Of a DNA stretch of 20,478 bases, positions 7,931-15,869 are shown one piece after another. Made by a program: the position numbers and the translations under genes. Origin of the DNA: Clostridiales bacterium. GTDB lineage: Bacteria; Bacillota; Clostridia; Tissierellales; Dethiosulfatibacteraceae. A model generated the notes under the pieces. The model did not search any database, had not been told where the DNA came from, and saw nothing but the letters and a program-made list of their open reading frames with translations. Each line of letters begins with the position of its first letter. Within the stretch, counting starts at the first letter, position 1. The stretch lies in assembly GCA_003446975.1 (NCBI GenBank), contig DMAP01000054.1, forward strand, positions 2,431-22,908, read 5' to 3'.

Positions 7931-7984
7931 ATCATATATCACCCTGATTAAATAACCATTTAATAGACATTAAATGTTCATTAA
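7931..7984 (-). promoter_or_regulatory. Tandem 11-bp repeats and -10 element before the membrane serine hydrolase gene
   Basis: Read on the minus strand, four consecutive 11-mers occur without gaps: TTAATGAACAT (7984-7974), TTAATGTCTAT (7973-7963), TAAATGGTTAT (7962-7952) and the weaker TTAATCAGGGT (7951-7941). The consensus is TTAATGNNNAT. A -10-like TATGAT lies at 7936-7931, with no good -35, so repeats 1-3 would sit at about -28 to -60. Direct repeats at one per helical turn in front of a -35-less promoter are the usual target of OmpR/PhoB-type response regulators. The same bases also form overlapping inverted repeats, including a perfect 20-bp one at 7957-7976. No such regulator gene is in the window. 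Confidence 0.5.
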
Positions 7985-8011
7985 CAAAGGCCTGAAATCA
8001 TTGAGTCAGTT

Positions 8012-9562
8012 TTAGTTCATATCGGTATAGGTATACTCCTGCCAGCCCCACTTGCCCTCACCGTCTATTGGCAGATTGGTGAAACGAACACTATTGGCAT
8101 CATAAAATGCATCTCCCACAATTGGGAAAAACGGCAAGTCTCTTGCCAGAAGTGCCTGTGCTTCTCTGTATATGGCAGCTCTTTCCTCCTGATTATCCGT
8201 TTTGATGCCTTCTCTCATCAGCTCGTCAAAATCAGGATTGCTATAAGCCGCAAAATTGCCATATGAACCACTGCCGTATCTCAGCCCTAGCTGCGAAGGA
8301 TCAGGGCCCATAAATCCCCCTTGTAATTCCAGTATGAAATCCCTATCAATAACAACCTTTTCAAACCATACATTAAACTCATTGACTTGAACGATTATTT
8401 CAATACCAGCTTGTCTGAGTGTGGCTTCCATCAATTTAGCGACATCAGAATAACCAAAATCATCATATACATCCAAAGTTATGCCACGTACGTAATATCC
8501 ATCTGCATCCTTTGTGTAGCCTGCTGATTCTAATATTTCAACAGCTTTTTCAATGCTGTATGAAGGCGAAGTCTCCTCAGTGTTGCTAACCCATTCAATC
8601 ATCTCAGGATACATCGCATACTCCGGTTTTCGAACACCATTGTAAACCTTTAGTGATATTTCTTCTTTATCGACTGCTGTGGCAATCGCACGCCTGACAT
8701 TTACATCCTGGACTAATTCATGATTCAAATTGAAGACAATCCTTGTTGGTGAAGGATATTCATTGAGCATCATCCTAATGTCGGAATTGGCGATCAGCTC
8801 TTCCACATTTGCAGGGGGTATGGCTTCCAACACGTCAATCTGGCCGCTAATAAGCGCCTGAACTGCAGTAGCGTCATCAGGTATGATTGAAAAAATCAAC
8901 CTGTCCAGTTTTGGCGCCCCTTCGTGATATAGTTCATTGGATTTCAAGACGATGCTTTGTCCTTGAGTATAACTGTCAAACTTGAAGGGACCAGATCCAA
9001 CAGGATTCATTGAAGCAGGATTGTCCTCCCAGGAAACATCCGTGTTAAAGATGTGCTCTGGAACTATAAAAGTCGCATAAAGCCCCAATGAAGCAACAAA
9101 AGAAACATCAGGCTCATTCAGATTAAATATCACAGTATAGTCGTCAGGACAATGGATAGACTCCACCTGGGTCATTGAATCATAAAAAAAATAATTCTCA
9201 TTCGCTTTAATGGTATCGAAAGTATATTTGACATCTTTACTCGTCAAGGGTTCACCATCATGCCATTTCGCATCTTCTCTTAGATTGAAGGTGATTCTAG
9301 TGCCTTCTTCTTCAATTTTCCATTCTTCTGCCAAATCCGGAATGATCTGTTTGGAAATATCAAGCTTGACCAATCTATTGAAGATATTTTGAACAATTGA
9401 GTAGGACGAATCATCCGGCAGAATTGACGGATTGAATGACATTGGATCTCCAAATGTTCTTACCACAAGGACTTTGTCATCCTCTGCGACATCGGAGCAA
9501 CCCGTTATCATGGTCATGATTAAAGCTAAAATGATTAATGTAGTAAAAATTCTTTTTTTCAT
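8012..9562 (-). CDS. oppA: Peptide ABC transporter substrate-binding lipoprotein (SBP family 5)
   Basis: 516 aa. It is the extracellular binding protein of the transporter encoded just upstream in the transcript. The signal peptide MKKRIFTTLIILALIMTMITGC ends at lipidated Cys22. WHDGEPLTSKDVKYTFDTIK (100-119) is the family 5 signature region. NPVGSGPFKFDSYTQGQSIV and VNVRRAIATAVDKEEIS are further recognisable OppA/DppA segments. The length fits. The start is ATG at 9562 with AAAGGAGG upstream; the frame is open for another 51 codons, but those lie inside the preceding ATPase gene. The gap to that gene is 10 bases. The family binds oligopeptides, dipeptides, nickel or other solutes. Linkage to two peptidoglycan-hydrolase-like enzymes favours peptides, but this is inference. 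Confidence 0.92.
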   Translation of the reverse strand: MKKRIFTTLIILALIMTMITGCSDVAEDDKVLVVRTFGDPMSFNPSILPDDSSYSIVQNIFNRLVKLDISKQIIPDLAEEWKIEEEGTRITFNLREDAKWHDGEPLTSKDVKYTFDTIKANENYFFYDSMTQVESIHCPDDYTVIFNLNEPDVSFVASLGLYATFIVPEHIFNTDVSWEDNPASMNPVGSGPFKFDSYTQGQSIVLKSNELYHEGAPKLDRLIFSIIPDDATAVQALISGQIDVLEAIPPANVEELIANSDIRMMLNEYPSPTRIVFNLNHELVQDVNVRRAIATAVDKEEISLKVYNGVRKPEYAMYPEMIEWVSNTEETSPSYSIEKAVEILESAGYTKDADGYYVRGITLDVYDDFGYSDVAKLMEATLRQAGIEIIVQVNEFNVWFEKVVIDRDFILELQGGFMGPDPSQLGLRYGSGSYGNFAAYSNPDFDELMREGIKTDNQEERAAIYREAQALLARDLPFFPIVGDAFYDANSVRFTNLPIDGEGKWGWQEYTYTDMN

Positions 9563-9572
9563 ACTGCCTCCT

Positions 9573-10577
9573 TTAATCCTCATGTATTCTATCACAAGCC
9601 ACCAGATGTCCTTCTCCGACATCATGTACAGCAGGATACTTATTGTAGCATTCTGGCACAGCCTTATAACACCTTTGCGCAAAACAACAACCATAGCCAA
9701 ATTGATCAGAATCAAATGATGATGTTTGTTGGTCTGTCTTTTTAATAATCTCCCGCTTGCCTTTAGGAATCATTGAGAGACTGTAGGCCATTAAGAGATT
9801 TGTATAAGGATGTCTTGCATGTTTAATAATTTCATCCCTGACTCCGTATTCGATGATTCGGCCCATATACATAACCGCAATCTTATCTGATATATGCCCT
9901 GTAATTGTTAAATCATGGCTTATAAAGAGAACTGTCGCACCTTTATCCCTAGATAGCCTTATTAACAGATTGACGATATCGACCCTTATCGAGGCATCCA
10001 GCATTGAGACTGGTTCATCCGCTATTATCAGGCTAGGTTCAGTCATTAAGCTCCTTAAAATCGACAATCGCTGCAACTCTCCTCCAGACAGTTCATGAGG
10101 ATACTTCCCCATTAATACTTCAGGCGAGCTGAATCCCCCGGCTTCCAGCATTCTGCTGAATATTTTTTTTCTTTCCATATCTGATACTCCAATCCCATGA
10201 ATCTGCAATGGTCTTATCATGATTTTCTCAACTGTATCCCTTGGATTAAATGTATCAAATGGATTTTGAAAAATGATTTGGATCGATCTTCTTAGCCGCT
10301 TCTTAACCTTTCGATTCAGGTTTTCTATAGAAACGCCATTCATGATGATTTCACCACTTGTTGGTTTTTCCAGCATAGCTGCCATTCTACCCAAAGTCGA
10401 TTTGCCACTTCCGCTTTCTCCGATTATACCTAATATCTCACCTCTTCCAATTTCAAGAGATACCTGATCTACGGCTTTTATAGAACTTTTATCCCCACTA
10501 AATAAATTCAATCCATTAGATGGTTGATAGTACATTGAAAGCTGATTGAATCTTATGAATTTATCTATATTTGTCAT
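9573..10577 (-). CDS. oppF: Peptide ABC transporter ATP-binding protein (OppF/DppF type)
   Basis: 334 aa from ATG at 10577, which has GGAGG eight bases upstream. An ATG five codons earlier (10592) overlaps the ribosome site, so it is less likely. ABC motifs are complete: Walker A GESGSGKS (about 53-60), Q-loop FQNPFDTFNPRD, signature LSGGELQRLSILRSL (about 163-177), Walker B LIIADEP (183-189) and switch His in FISHD (221). The C-terminal part carries the oligopeptide-transporter extension with a cysteine set (GYGCCFAQRCYKAVPEC ... VACDRI), as in OppF/DppF proteins, where such cysteines can bind an Fe-S cluster. It starts 15 bases after the oppD stop and belongs to the five-gene transporter operon. 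It powers solute import on the cytoplasmic face. Confidence 0.93.
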   Translation of the reverse strand: MTNIDKFIRFNQLSMYYQPSNGLNLFSGDKSSIKAVDQVSLEIGRGEILGIIGESGSGKSTLGRMAAMLEKPTSGEIIMNGVSIENLNRKVKKRLRRSIQIIFQNPFDTFNPRDTVEKIMIRPLQIHGIGVSDMERKKIFSRMLEAGGFSSPEVLMGKYPHELSGGELQRLSILRSLMTEPSLIIADEPVSMLDASIRVDIVNLLIRLSRDKGATVLFISHDLTITGHISDKIAVMYMGRIIEYGVRDEIIKHARHPYTNLLMAYSLSMIPKGKREIIKKTDQQTSSFDSDQFGYGCCFAQRCYKAVPECYNKYPAVHDVGEGHLVACDRIHED

Positions 10578-10592
10578 GCTATTGGCCTCCAT

Positions 10593-11384
10593 TCAGGTAA
10601 CATATCCAGGGTACGCTTGCAGCAATGCTTTTGTGTGTGGATGCTGTGGTTTTGTAATAATGTTAGGGGTCTCCCCCATCTCCACCAGTTCACCTGCATG
10701 CATCACCGCAATCTTGTTGCAGAATTTAGCGACTACAGACATATCATGGGTGATAACGATTCTCGAAAGGTTAATCTTACTGCTCATATCAGCAATCTCA
10801 TCCAACAACTCTCCTTGGTTTATCGCATCCAGGGCAGTAGTGGCCTCATCCATAATCAATAGCTTCGGTTGATGCATAAGGCTCAATGCAATTGATACTC
10901 TCTGTATCATACCGCCTGACAATTGGTGTGGGTATAAATCATACACCTTCCTTGGCAATGTCATCAGTTCAAGCAGATAGATAAATCTATTCTCTATCTC
11001 TTTTCTTGAGGCTTTCGGATAATGCACTCGATAGATATCTTCTACATGTGTCCGAATTTTATGAACCGGGCTTAAAGAACTCATGGATTTTTGGAAAACA
11101 ATAGCCATTTCAGTCCATCGCAAACGATTAAGATCACTCTCGGACATGTTGGACAAATCACGATTATCAAACAACACCTTCCCCTTAATGACCGTATTTT
11201 CAGGAGTCAACCCTAGAATACCCATAGCAAGGGAGGATTTGCCGGATCCGGACACACCCACTACGCCCAATGTGTCTCCAGCATCTATGGTGAAGCTGAT
11301 ATTTCTTACCGCATAGACCAAATTGTCTGCATTTTTATTGATGTATGTAAGGCTATAATCTTTCAATTCCAGTATTTTTCTCAC
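10593..11384 (-). CDS. oppD: Peptide ABC transporter ATP-binding protein (OppD/DppD type), short form
   Basis: 263 aa from GTG at 11384, directly abutting the oppC stop (TAA then GTG). The upstream ribosome site is poor, so translation is probably coupled. Walker A GVSGSGKS (43-50), Q-loop VFQKSMSSLSP, signature LSGGMIQRVSIALSLM (155-170), Walker B LLIMDEA (175-181) and switch His ITHD (213) are all present. The protein ends at QHPHTKALLQAYPGYVT, just after the point where the usual C-terminal oligopeptide extension with its Cys motif would start. It is thus about 60 residues shorter than standard OppD. The stop is clean and the next gene follows at once, so this looks like a natural short form and not a frameshift. 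Confidence 0.92.
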   Translation of the reverse strand: MRKILELKDYSLTYINKNADNLVYAVRNISFTIDAGDTLGVVGVSGSGKSSLAMGILGLTPENTVIKGKVLFDNRDLSNMSESDLNRLRWTEMAIVFQKSMSSLSPVHKIRTHVEDIYRVHYPKASRKEIENRFIYLLELMTLPRKVYDLYPHQLSGGMIQRVSIALSLMHQPKLLIMDEATTALDAINQGELLDEIADMSSKINLSRIVITHDMSVVAKFCNKIAVMHAGELVEMGETPNIITKPQHPHTKALLQAYPGYVT

Positions 11385-12233
11385 TTATCTACCACGCTTC
11401 CTATTGATGTATTTGGGATTAAATGCATGATTGAGCCCATCACCCAACAGATACAGAATCGTTACTGTCAACACTATGGCTAATCCTGGAAATACCGATA
11501 TCCACCAAGCAGTATTGATATAAGATTTGCCTGCAAAAATCATCTGTCCCCAGCTGATAACACTGGGGTTTCCCAAACCTAAAAAACCCAAACTGGCTTC
11601 AAAAAGGATGGCATTAGACATGACAAGTGTCGTATTTGCAATTACAGGCATCATACCGTTTGGTAGAATATACCTAAACAGAATCTGAAATCCATTCTCT
11701 CCGATTGCTCTTGCACCAATGATGAAAGTCCTCTCTTTCAGTGACAAAACCTGTGATCTCATCAGCTTGGCATTGCCAGGCCAAGTACTCAGTCCTATCA
11801 CAAGAATCACATTAAACAGACTGTTTCCGAATAGAGTTACCATCAATAATATGAGAAAGAAACCCGGTATCATCATAAATCCATTGATGATTTCAGATAT
11901 GATGCGGTCAATCCAGCCACCGCAAAAGCCAGCAAAACCACCGATTAATATTCCCAACAATCCAGATATGACTGCTGATACTGTTGCAACAATCAAAGAA
12001 GTTCTAGCTCCATATAACACCATGCTAAGAATATCCTGCCCCAATTGATTCCCGCCCAAAAAATGTCCATTTTCTCCAAGTCCGCTTAAATAATGAGGTC
12101 CAAAGTAATAGGGATCATGCTTCACCAACATAGGAGATAAGACCACAACAGCAAGTAGAATCAATATACCATAGCAACCCAATTGGAGTTGCAGATCACT
12201 CTGTATGAATTTTTGAACCGTTTTGAGTTTCAT
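11385..12233 (-). CDS. oppC: Peptide ABC transporter permease (OppC/DppC type)
   Basis: 282 aa, with an N-terminal helix (LQLGCYGILILLAVVVLSPM), a short outside segment with FLGGNQLGQDILSMVLYGARTSL (the classic OppC signature), and then five more helices. The cytoplasmic EAA loop that contacts the ATPases is ARAIGENGFQILFRYILPNG (about 174-193). GFLGLGNPSVISWGQM near the C-terminus is also typical. ATG at 12233 is preceded by AAGGAG. It starts 10 bases after the oppB stop. It is an inner-membrane pore subunit of the peptide importer. Confidence 0.93.
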   Translation of the reverse strand: MKLKTVQKFIQSDLQLQLGCYGILILLAVVVLSPMLVKHDPYYFGPHYLSGLGENGHFLGGNQLGQDILSMVLYGARTSLIVATVSAVISGLLGILIGGFAGFCGGWIDRIISEIINGFMMIPGFFLILLMVTLFGNSLFNVILVIGLSTWPGNAKLMRSQVLSLKERTFIIGARAIGENGFQILFRYILPNGMMPVIANTTLVMSNAILFEASLGFLGLGNPSVISWGQMIFAGKSYINTAWWISVFPGLAIVLTVTILYLLGDGLNHAFNPKYINRKRGR

Positions 12234-12243
12234 CGGAAGCTCC

Positions 12244-13206
12244 TTAATACCTGATTCTAGGATCTAAAACACAATATATGATATCCATTGCCAACATAAC
12301 AAATGCAGTCACAATAGACGCAAACAGATATATTCCCATCAGTACAGGATAGTCTCTTTGGGATACAGCATTTACGATCATCCTACCTGTTCCCGGCCAT
12401 GCAAAGACTATTTCGGTCAGTGCCACGCCCGTAATCATATACGCCATGGAAATGCCGATTAGCGTAATCACAGGCAAAAGTGCGTTTTTCAGGATATATT
12501 TATTAAAAATCATTCTCTCATCCATTCCAGTTGCTCTTAGCGTCATAATGTAATCCTCATCCTTCACTTGCAGGATAGATGATTTAGTCACTCTAAAATA
12601 ATTGGGAATCTGAATGAGTATCAGAGTTACCATCGGCAAAATCATATGTCTGACAACCTGCATAAGATACCCAAAGCCTGCGACAGGAATCCTGACATCT
12701 GTCATGCCGTATGCTGGAAGCCATTTAAGCTTCACAGCAAAGAGGATGATCAGCATAAGTCCCAACCAGAACGAGGGAATAGCATTGAACAGATAGGCAA
12801 ATCCAGAAAAGATCATGTCAAAAAGCGACCCTTCCCTTCTGGCCGCTATCACACCCGAACCTGTTCCAATCAATAAAGAAAAGAAGGTTGACCCCAACAC
12901 CAGCAACAACGTTGGTTTCAATCCTTCGGAAATCATATTGCTAACCGGACGGTTATAGATGATTGAAGTTCCCAAATCACCACTAAACACTAATTTTAGA
13001 TAAACTAAGTATTGGACTGACAGTGGTTCATCAAGTCCATATTTCTCCTCCAATGCTGATCTTAACTCAGGATTATCATGCTCCTTACCCATAAGGGTTT
13101 TAATCGGATTGCCAGGCGCAATCTTGATGATGATAAAATTGACAGTTAATATGATAAAGACAGTTAATAATCCTGCAAATAATCGCTTAACAAGATACCT
13201 TCTCAA
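12244..13206 (-). CDS. oppB: Peptide ABC transporter permease (OppB/DppB type)
   Basis: 320 aa. The start is TTG at 13206, supported by AGGAGG five bases upstream and by the family's usual opening (M)RRYLVKRLFAGLLTVFIILT. IKIAPGNPIKTLMG, EKYGLDEPLSVQYLVYL and LGTSIIYNRPV match OppB. The EAA loop is TLRATGMDERMIFNKYILKN, and VFAWPGTGRMIVNAVSQRDYP is the conserved C-terminal segment. There are six predicted helices. It follows the serine hydrolase lipoprotein gene by 42 bases, with no terminator in between, so the transporter lies downstream of the sigma factor in a single operon. Confidence 0.94.
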   Translation of the reverse strand: MRRYLVKRLFAGLLTVFIILTVNFIIIKIAPGNPIKTLMGKEHDNPELRSALEEKYGLDEPLSVQYLVYLKLVFSGDLGTSIIYNRPVSNMISEGLKPTLLLVLGSTFFSLLIGTGSGVIAARREGSLFDMIFSGFAYLFNAIPSFWLGLMLIILFAVKLKWLPAYGMTDVRIPVAGFGYLMQVVRHMILPMVTLILIQIPNYFRVTKSSILQVKDEDYIMTLRATGMDERMIFNKYILKNALLPVITLIGISMAYMITGVALTEIVFAWPGTGRMIVNAVSQRDYPVLMGIYLFASIVTAFVMLAMDIIYCVLDPRIRY

Positions 13207-13248
13207 GGTTTCCTCCTGATGTAAAGCCTTCGTTCCCGTGCCAACTCT

Positions 13249-14679
13249 CTATTGTTGAATCTTAACGGCTTCAGTATCCTCACCATTCTGGTGTATGATC
13301 ATGCCCGTCGTTTTTCCATGGTCATCCTTAATAAAAGTTAATTGGATATCCAATATCTCATGAAAGAAAAAATCTTCTGAGGCAGGATAGAAAAGTTGGT
13401 TTGAGGTATCAGGCGTTTTCAAGTATAAATGTTCTCCATCTGATGTGATTTCAAGGATAATCTGCGGGTGTTGGTATTTACCAACATAATCTTGATAAAT
13501 GCTGGGATCGACATTCACAATAGCATGTCGTACAGCCGTTGAAAGTCCAAACTCCTCCAATACCATTGATTTTACAACCTCAGTTGTATGGGTGGACCTT
13601 GACTGAGTAAAATACAGGACAATTATGTTTTCATTTGGTATGGCAAACCCAATAGTGCCATCTGATCCACCGTGTCCGAAAGCATTTTCCACTTCCCAGA
13701 GATAACCGTAATGATTGCTGAAACCATTAGGTTGCAATGCTTGAGAAACCAAATGCTCAGAAAAGAATTGTTTCGAATCCAGCTTACCATCATTTAGCCA
13801 CATATATAGAAATTTTGCATAGTCCATTGCTGTAGCGTAAACGCCACCACTCGCTCTGAAATATGGCACCAATGGAGATTTGGAATTATCCCAGTATTTG
13901 ATGTATTGATCTCCCATTCTCAAATAGGTAGCTCCTATTCTAGACTGCTTATCTGGCTGGCTTTCCAGAGTGCAAAAGGTGTCTGTCATGGCTAATGGCT
14001 CGAAAATATTTTTTTGGATAAACTCCTCGACTGGCATGCCTGTAATTTCTGCAATTACAGCACCTAGCACAGCAACTCCAGCGTCGCTATAAATATACAT
14101 GGTGCCCGGTTCCACTTCAGGACCTACTATACCTATGTCATCAACTGCTTCTCTCAAGGAGCCATAGTCCTCAAAATCCTTGGGACAACCCGGTTGGCTA
14201 AATCCACCCGTATGTGTTATCAGGTGTCCAATTGTGATCATACGTGATTTATCATTGTCAAATGAACTCAAATACTTAGAGACAGGATCAGAAAGGCTTA
14301 GCGAACCTTGTTCAACCAACATCAAGGCAGCTGTTCCCGTAATTGGTTTAGTCATGGAGCGAATTCGGAAAATAGTGTCGTTTTCCATTGGCATATCCAT
14401 CTCCCTGTCCATCCATCCATAAGACTCGTGAATCAAAATATTTCGGTTTTCAATCACCAGAAGTTGGGCTCCCACTATTTCACCATCTTCAACCCAGTCA
14501 TGAATAAGCTGCAAGATTTTATCAAATTTTTCTGTGTTGCCAGTCTGATCATCAGCCTCGCCAATTGTAAAGAAATCATCTGAGCTTAAGTCTTCAGTAT
14601 TGCTTTGATTGCTGCAAGCCCCTAAAATCAAGCAAATAAACATAGTCATGATAAAAAGTCCAACATTCTTTCCACTCAT
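13249..14679 (-). CDS. Serine hydrolase lipoprotein, beta-lactamase (class C/DD-peptidase) family
   Basis: 476 aa from ATG at 14679 (GAAAGGGG upstream). The frame opens 16 codons earlier, but those overlap the sigma gene's stop. The signal peptide MSGKNVGLFIMTMFICLILGAC gives lipidated Cys22. The catalytic domain (about 50-385) has SMTK (S108 nucleophile, K111), YSD (197-199) in place of the more usual Y-x-N, and HGG (336-338). HLITHTGGFS is typical. The last 85 residues (about 392-476: YVGKYQHPQIILEITSDGEHLYL ... GKTTGMIIHQNG) look like the beta-rich C-terminal domain (DUF3471-like) found in many of these hydrolases. It is anchored outside the cell. Its position, second after an ECF sigma factor and before a peptide importer, suggests action on extracellular or cell-wall peptides. 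A true beta-lactamase role cannot be excluded. Confidence 0.9.
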   Translation of the reverse strand: MSGKNVGLFIMTMFICLILGACSNQSNTEDLSSDDFFTIGEADDQTGNTEKFDKILQLIHDWVEDGEIVGAQLLVIENRNILIHESYGWMDREMDMPMENDTIFRIRSMTKPITGTAALMLVEQGSLSLSDPVSKYLSSFDNDKSRMITIGHLITHTGGFSQPGCPKDFEDYGSLREAVDDIGIVGPEVEPGTMYIYSDAGVAVLGAVIAEITGMPVEEFIQKNIFEPLAMTDTFCTLESQPDKQSRIGATYLRMGDQYIKYWDNSKSPLVPYFRASGGVYATAMDYAKFLYMWLNDGKLDSKQFFSEHLVSQALQPNGFSNHYGYLWEVENAFGHGGSDGTIGFAIPNENIIVLYFTQSRSTHTTEVVKSMVLEEFGLSTAVRHAIVNVDPSIYQDYVGKYQHPQIILEITSDGEHLYLKTPDTSNQLFYPASEDFFFHEILDIQLTFIKDDHGKTTGMIIHQNGEDTEAVKIQQ

Positions 14680-14704
14680 GCTTTTACCCCTTTCACTTAA
14701 ATCC

Positions 14705-15304
14705 CTAAACAACCTTTCTAATGCCATATAGTGATCTATTTTCGTCTTTTTCCATTATTTCTTTTAGCTTCTGTCTCCCTCTACTGATTCTGGATTTAAC
14801 GGTCCCCAAGCTACATGTCAGAATATCCGCAATTTCCTCATAGCTTAAATCATTGATATCCCTTAGGATAATCGCAGTCTTGAAACAGTCGTCAAGTTGA
14901 TTCAATGCTTTAATCACCAATTTTTGGGTTTCTTTTCTTTCGAGTAACGCCTCAGGTGATGGTCGTTTGTCCTCAATTTCAACTTGGAATTCGTTATGCT
15001 CTGCGATAATAGGTTTGTCAATTGACACAGTAGTGATTTTATTTTTTCTCATGTGATCCAGACAGGTATTGACCACGATTCTGTACATCCATGTCCTGAA
15101 ACTGGAATCCATATTGAAACTGTCAATGTTCTTGTAGACCTTGATCAAGGCCTCTTGAGATATGTCTTCAGCATCTTCTTTATTCTTCAACATTTTCAGT
15201 GCAATATTGTAAACAAACTTGGTGTTGTCTGATATCAATGATTCGAAAGCATCTACATCGCCTTTTTGACTTCTTTTTATCAGTAAGATTTCTTTATCGT
15301 TCAA
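14705..15304 (-). CDS. RNA polymerase sigma factor, ECF family
   Basis: 199 aa, complete. TTG start at 15304, with GAGGT eight bases upstream. Region 2 spans about residues 20-88: AFESLISDNTKFVYNIALKM, EDAEDISQEALIKVYKNI, FRTWMYRIVVNTCLDHMRK. An acidic linker with PSPEALLERKE leads to region 4 (about 126-185), with LSYEEIADILTCSLGTVKSR as the helix-turn-helix for the -35 element. The type is close to the SigW-like ECF group. ECF factors are usually followed by a membrane anti-sigma gene. Here the next gene, 25 bases away, is instead a serine hydrolase lipoprotein, and no anti-sigma candidate is visible in the operon. It probably drives its own operon or an unlinked envelope regulon. Confidence 0.93.
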   Translation of the reverse strand: MNDKEILLIKRSQKGDVDAFESLISDNTKFVYNIALKMLKNKEDAEDISQEALIKVYKNIDSFNMDSSFRTWMYRIVVNTCLDHMRKNKITTVSIDKPIIAEHNEFQVEIEDKRPSPEALLERKETQKLVIKALNQLDDCFKTAIILRDINDLSYEEIADILTCSLGTVKSRISRGRQKLKEIMEKDENRSLYGIRKVV

Positions 15305-15360
15305 TTTGATTTACCTCACACTTCACAGATGTTGTTTATTGTTAAACATTTATCCATGTT

Positions 15361-15405
15361 AATATATCAAATTAGTCTTAAAAGAAATCATAAGTAATCT
15401 TAAAA
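15361..15405 (-). promoter_or_regulatory. Promoter region of the sigma-hydrolase-opp operon with 22-bp-spaced direct repeat
   Basis: On the minus strand TTTTAAGATTA (15405-15395) recurs as TTTTAAGACTA (15383-15373), 10 of 11 identical and exactly 22 bp (two helical turns) apart. A -10-like TATATT follows at 15366-15361, with no good -35. The predicted leader is about 50 bases. The layout suggests an activator-dependent promoter. A recognisable ECF-type promoter is not evident, so autoregulation by the encoded sigma factor is not supported here. Confidence 0.4.
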
Positions 15406-15438
15406 TTCCATTAAATCTTTCTAATTATAAACTAATGT

Positions 15439-15846
15439 TTAGTAAACCCACATACCAAGGTACAAGAAGAAAATACCCAGTGATCCCACTACCAGATCCA
15501 CCAGCCAAAGTTTATTTCCAGCTTTGTCTATGAATGAAACAAATTTTTCCGATGTCTTTCTCCAATTGAAGAGTATATTCAGTGACTTAAGTGATGCCAA
15601 AGTGACAAATGCTATGACAATCCATCCCTTTGGAACATAGTTGACGAAGAATCCTGTCCATACCATAATCAATAAACCTATGGCGTAGACCAGCAACAGA
15701 TTTACCGCACCAGTTCGCATTTCTTGTGAATAATGCTTTCTTGCCCATACATACAGCTGTTCATGATAAAAAATACCAAAAAACACTTTAATCAATGCTG
15801 AGATTGCCAGAATAAAACTGACTGCTTTAAATAAATTCATTCCCAT
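15439..15846 (-). CDS. Small four-helix membrane protein, function unknown
   Basis: 135 aa with four hydrophobic segments: LFKAVSFILAISALIKVFFGIFY (5-27), AVNLLLVYAIGLLIMVWTGFFV (47-68), WIVIAFVTLASLKSLNILF (74-92) and LWLVDLVVGSLGIFFLYLGMW (113-133). An inside loop with YVWARKHYSQEMR follows the first helix. ATG at 15846 has AAGGAT upstream; a second ATG two codons later is also possible. I recognise no named family. It is transcribed alone from a near-consensus promoter covered by palindromes, so it seems to be tightly repressed and then strongly expressed under some condition. Confidence 0.75.
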   Translation of the reverse strand: MGMNLFKAVSFILAISALIKVFFGIFYHEQLYVWARKHYSQEMRTGAVNLLLVYAIGLLIMVWTGFFVNYVPKGWIVIAFVTLASLKSLNILFNWRKTSEKFVSFIDKAGNKLWLVDLVVGSLGIFFLYLGMWVY

Positions 15847-15869
15847 TGTTAACCATCCTTGTAAAATTA

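Noticed and set aside
7957..7976. 20-bp inverted repeat as a terminator of the opp operon
   Set aside because: It is AT-only in most of its stem and has no T-run; the 11-bp direct repeat reading explains the same bases better.
9563..9715. N-terminal extension of the OppA frame
   Set aside because: It lies inside the end of the oppF gene, has no start signal, and the typical signal peptide with its own AAAGGAGG begins at 9562.
6398..14679. Calling either serine hydrolase a true beta-lactamase
   Set aside because: The motifs are shared with DD-peptidases, D-aminopeptidases and esterases, and one has YSD in place of YxN; drug resistance cannot be inferred.
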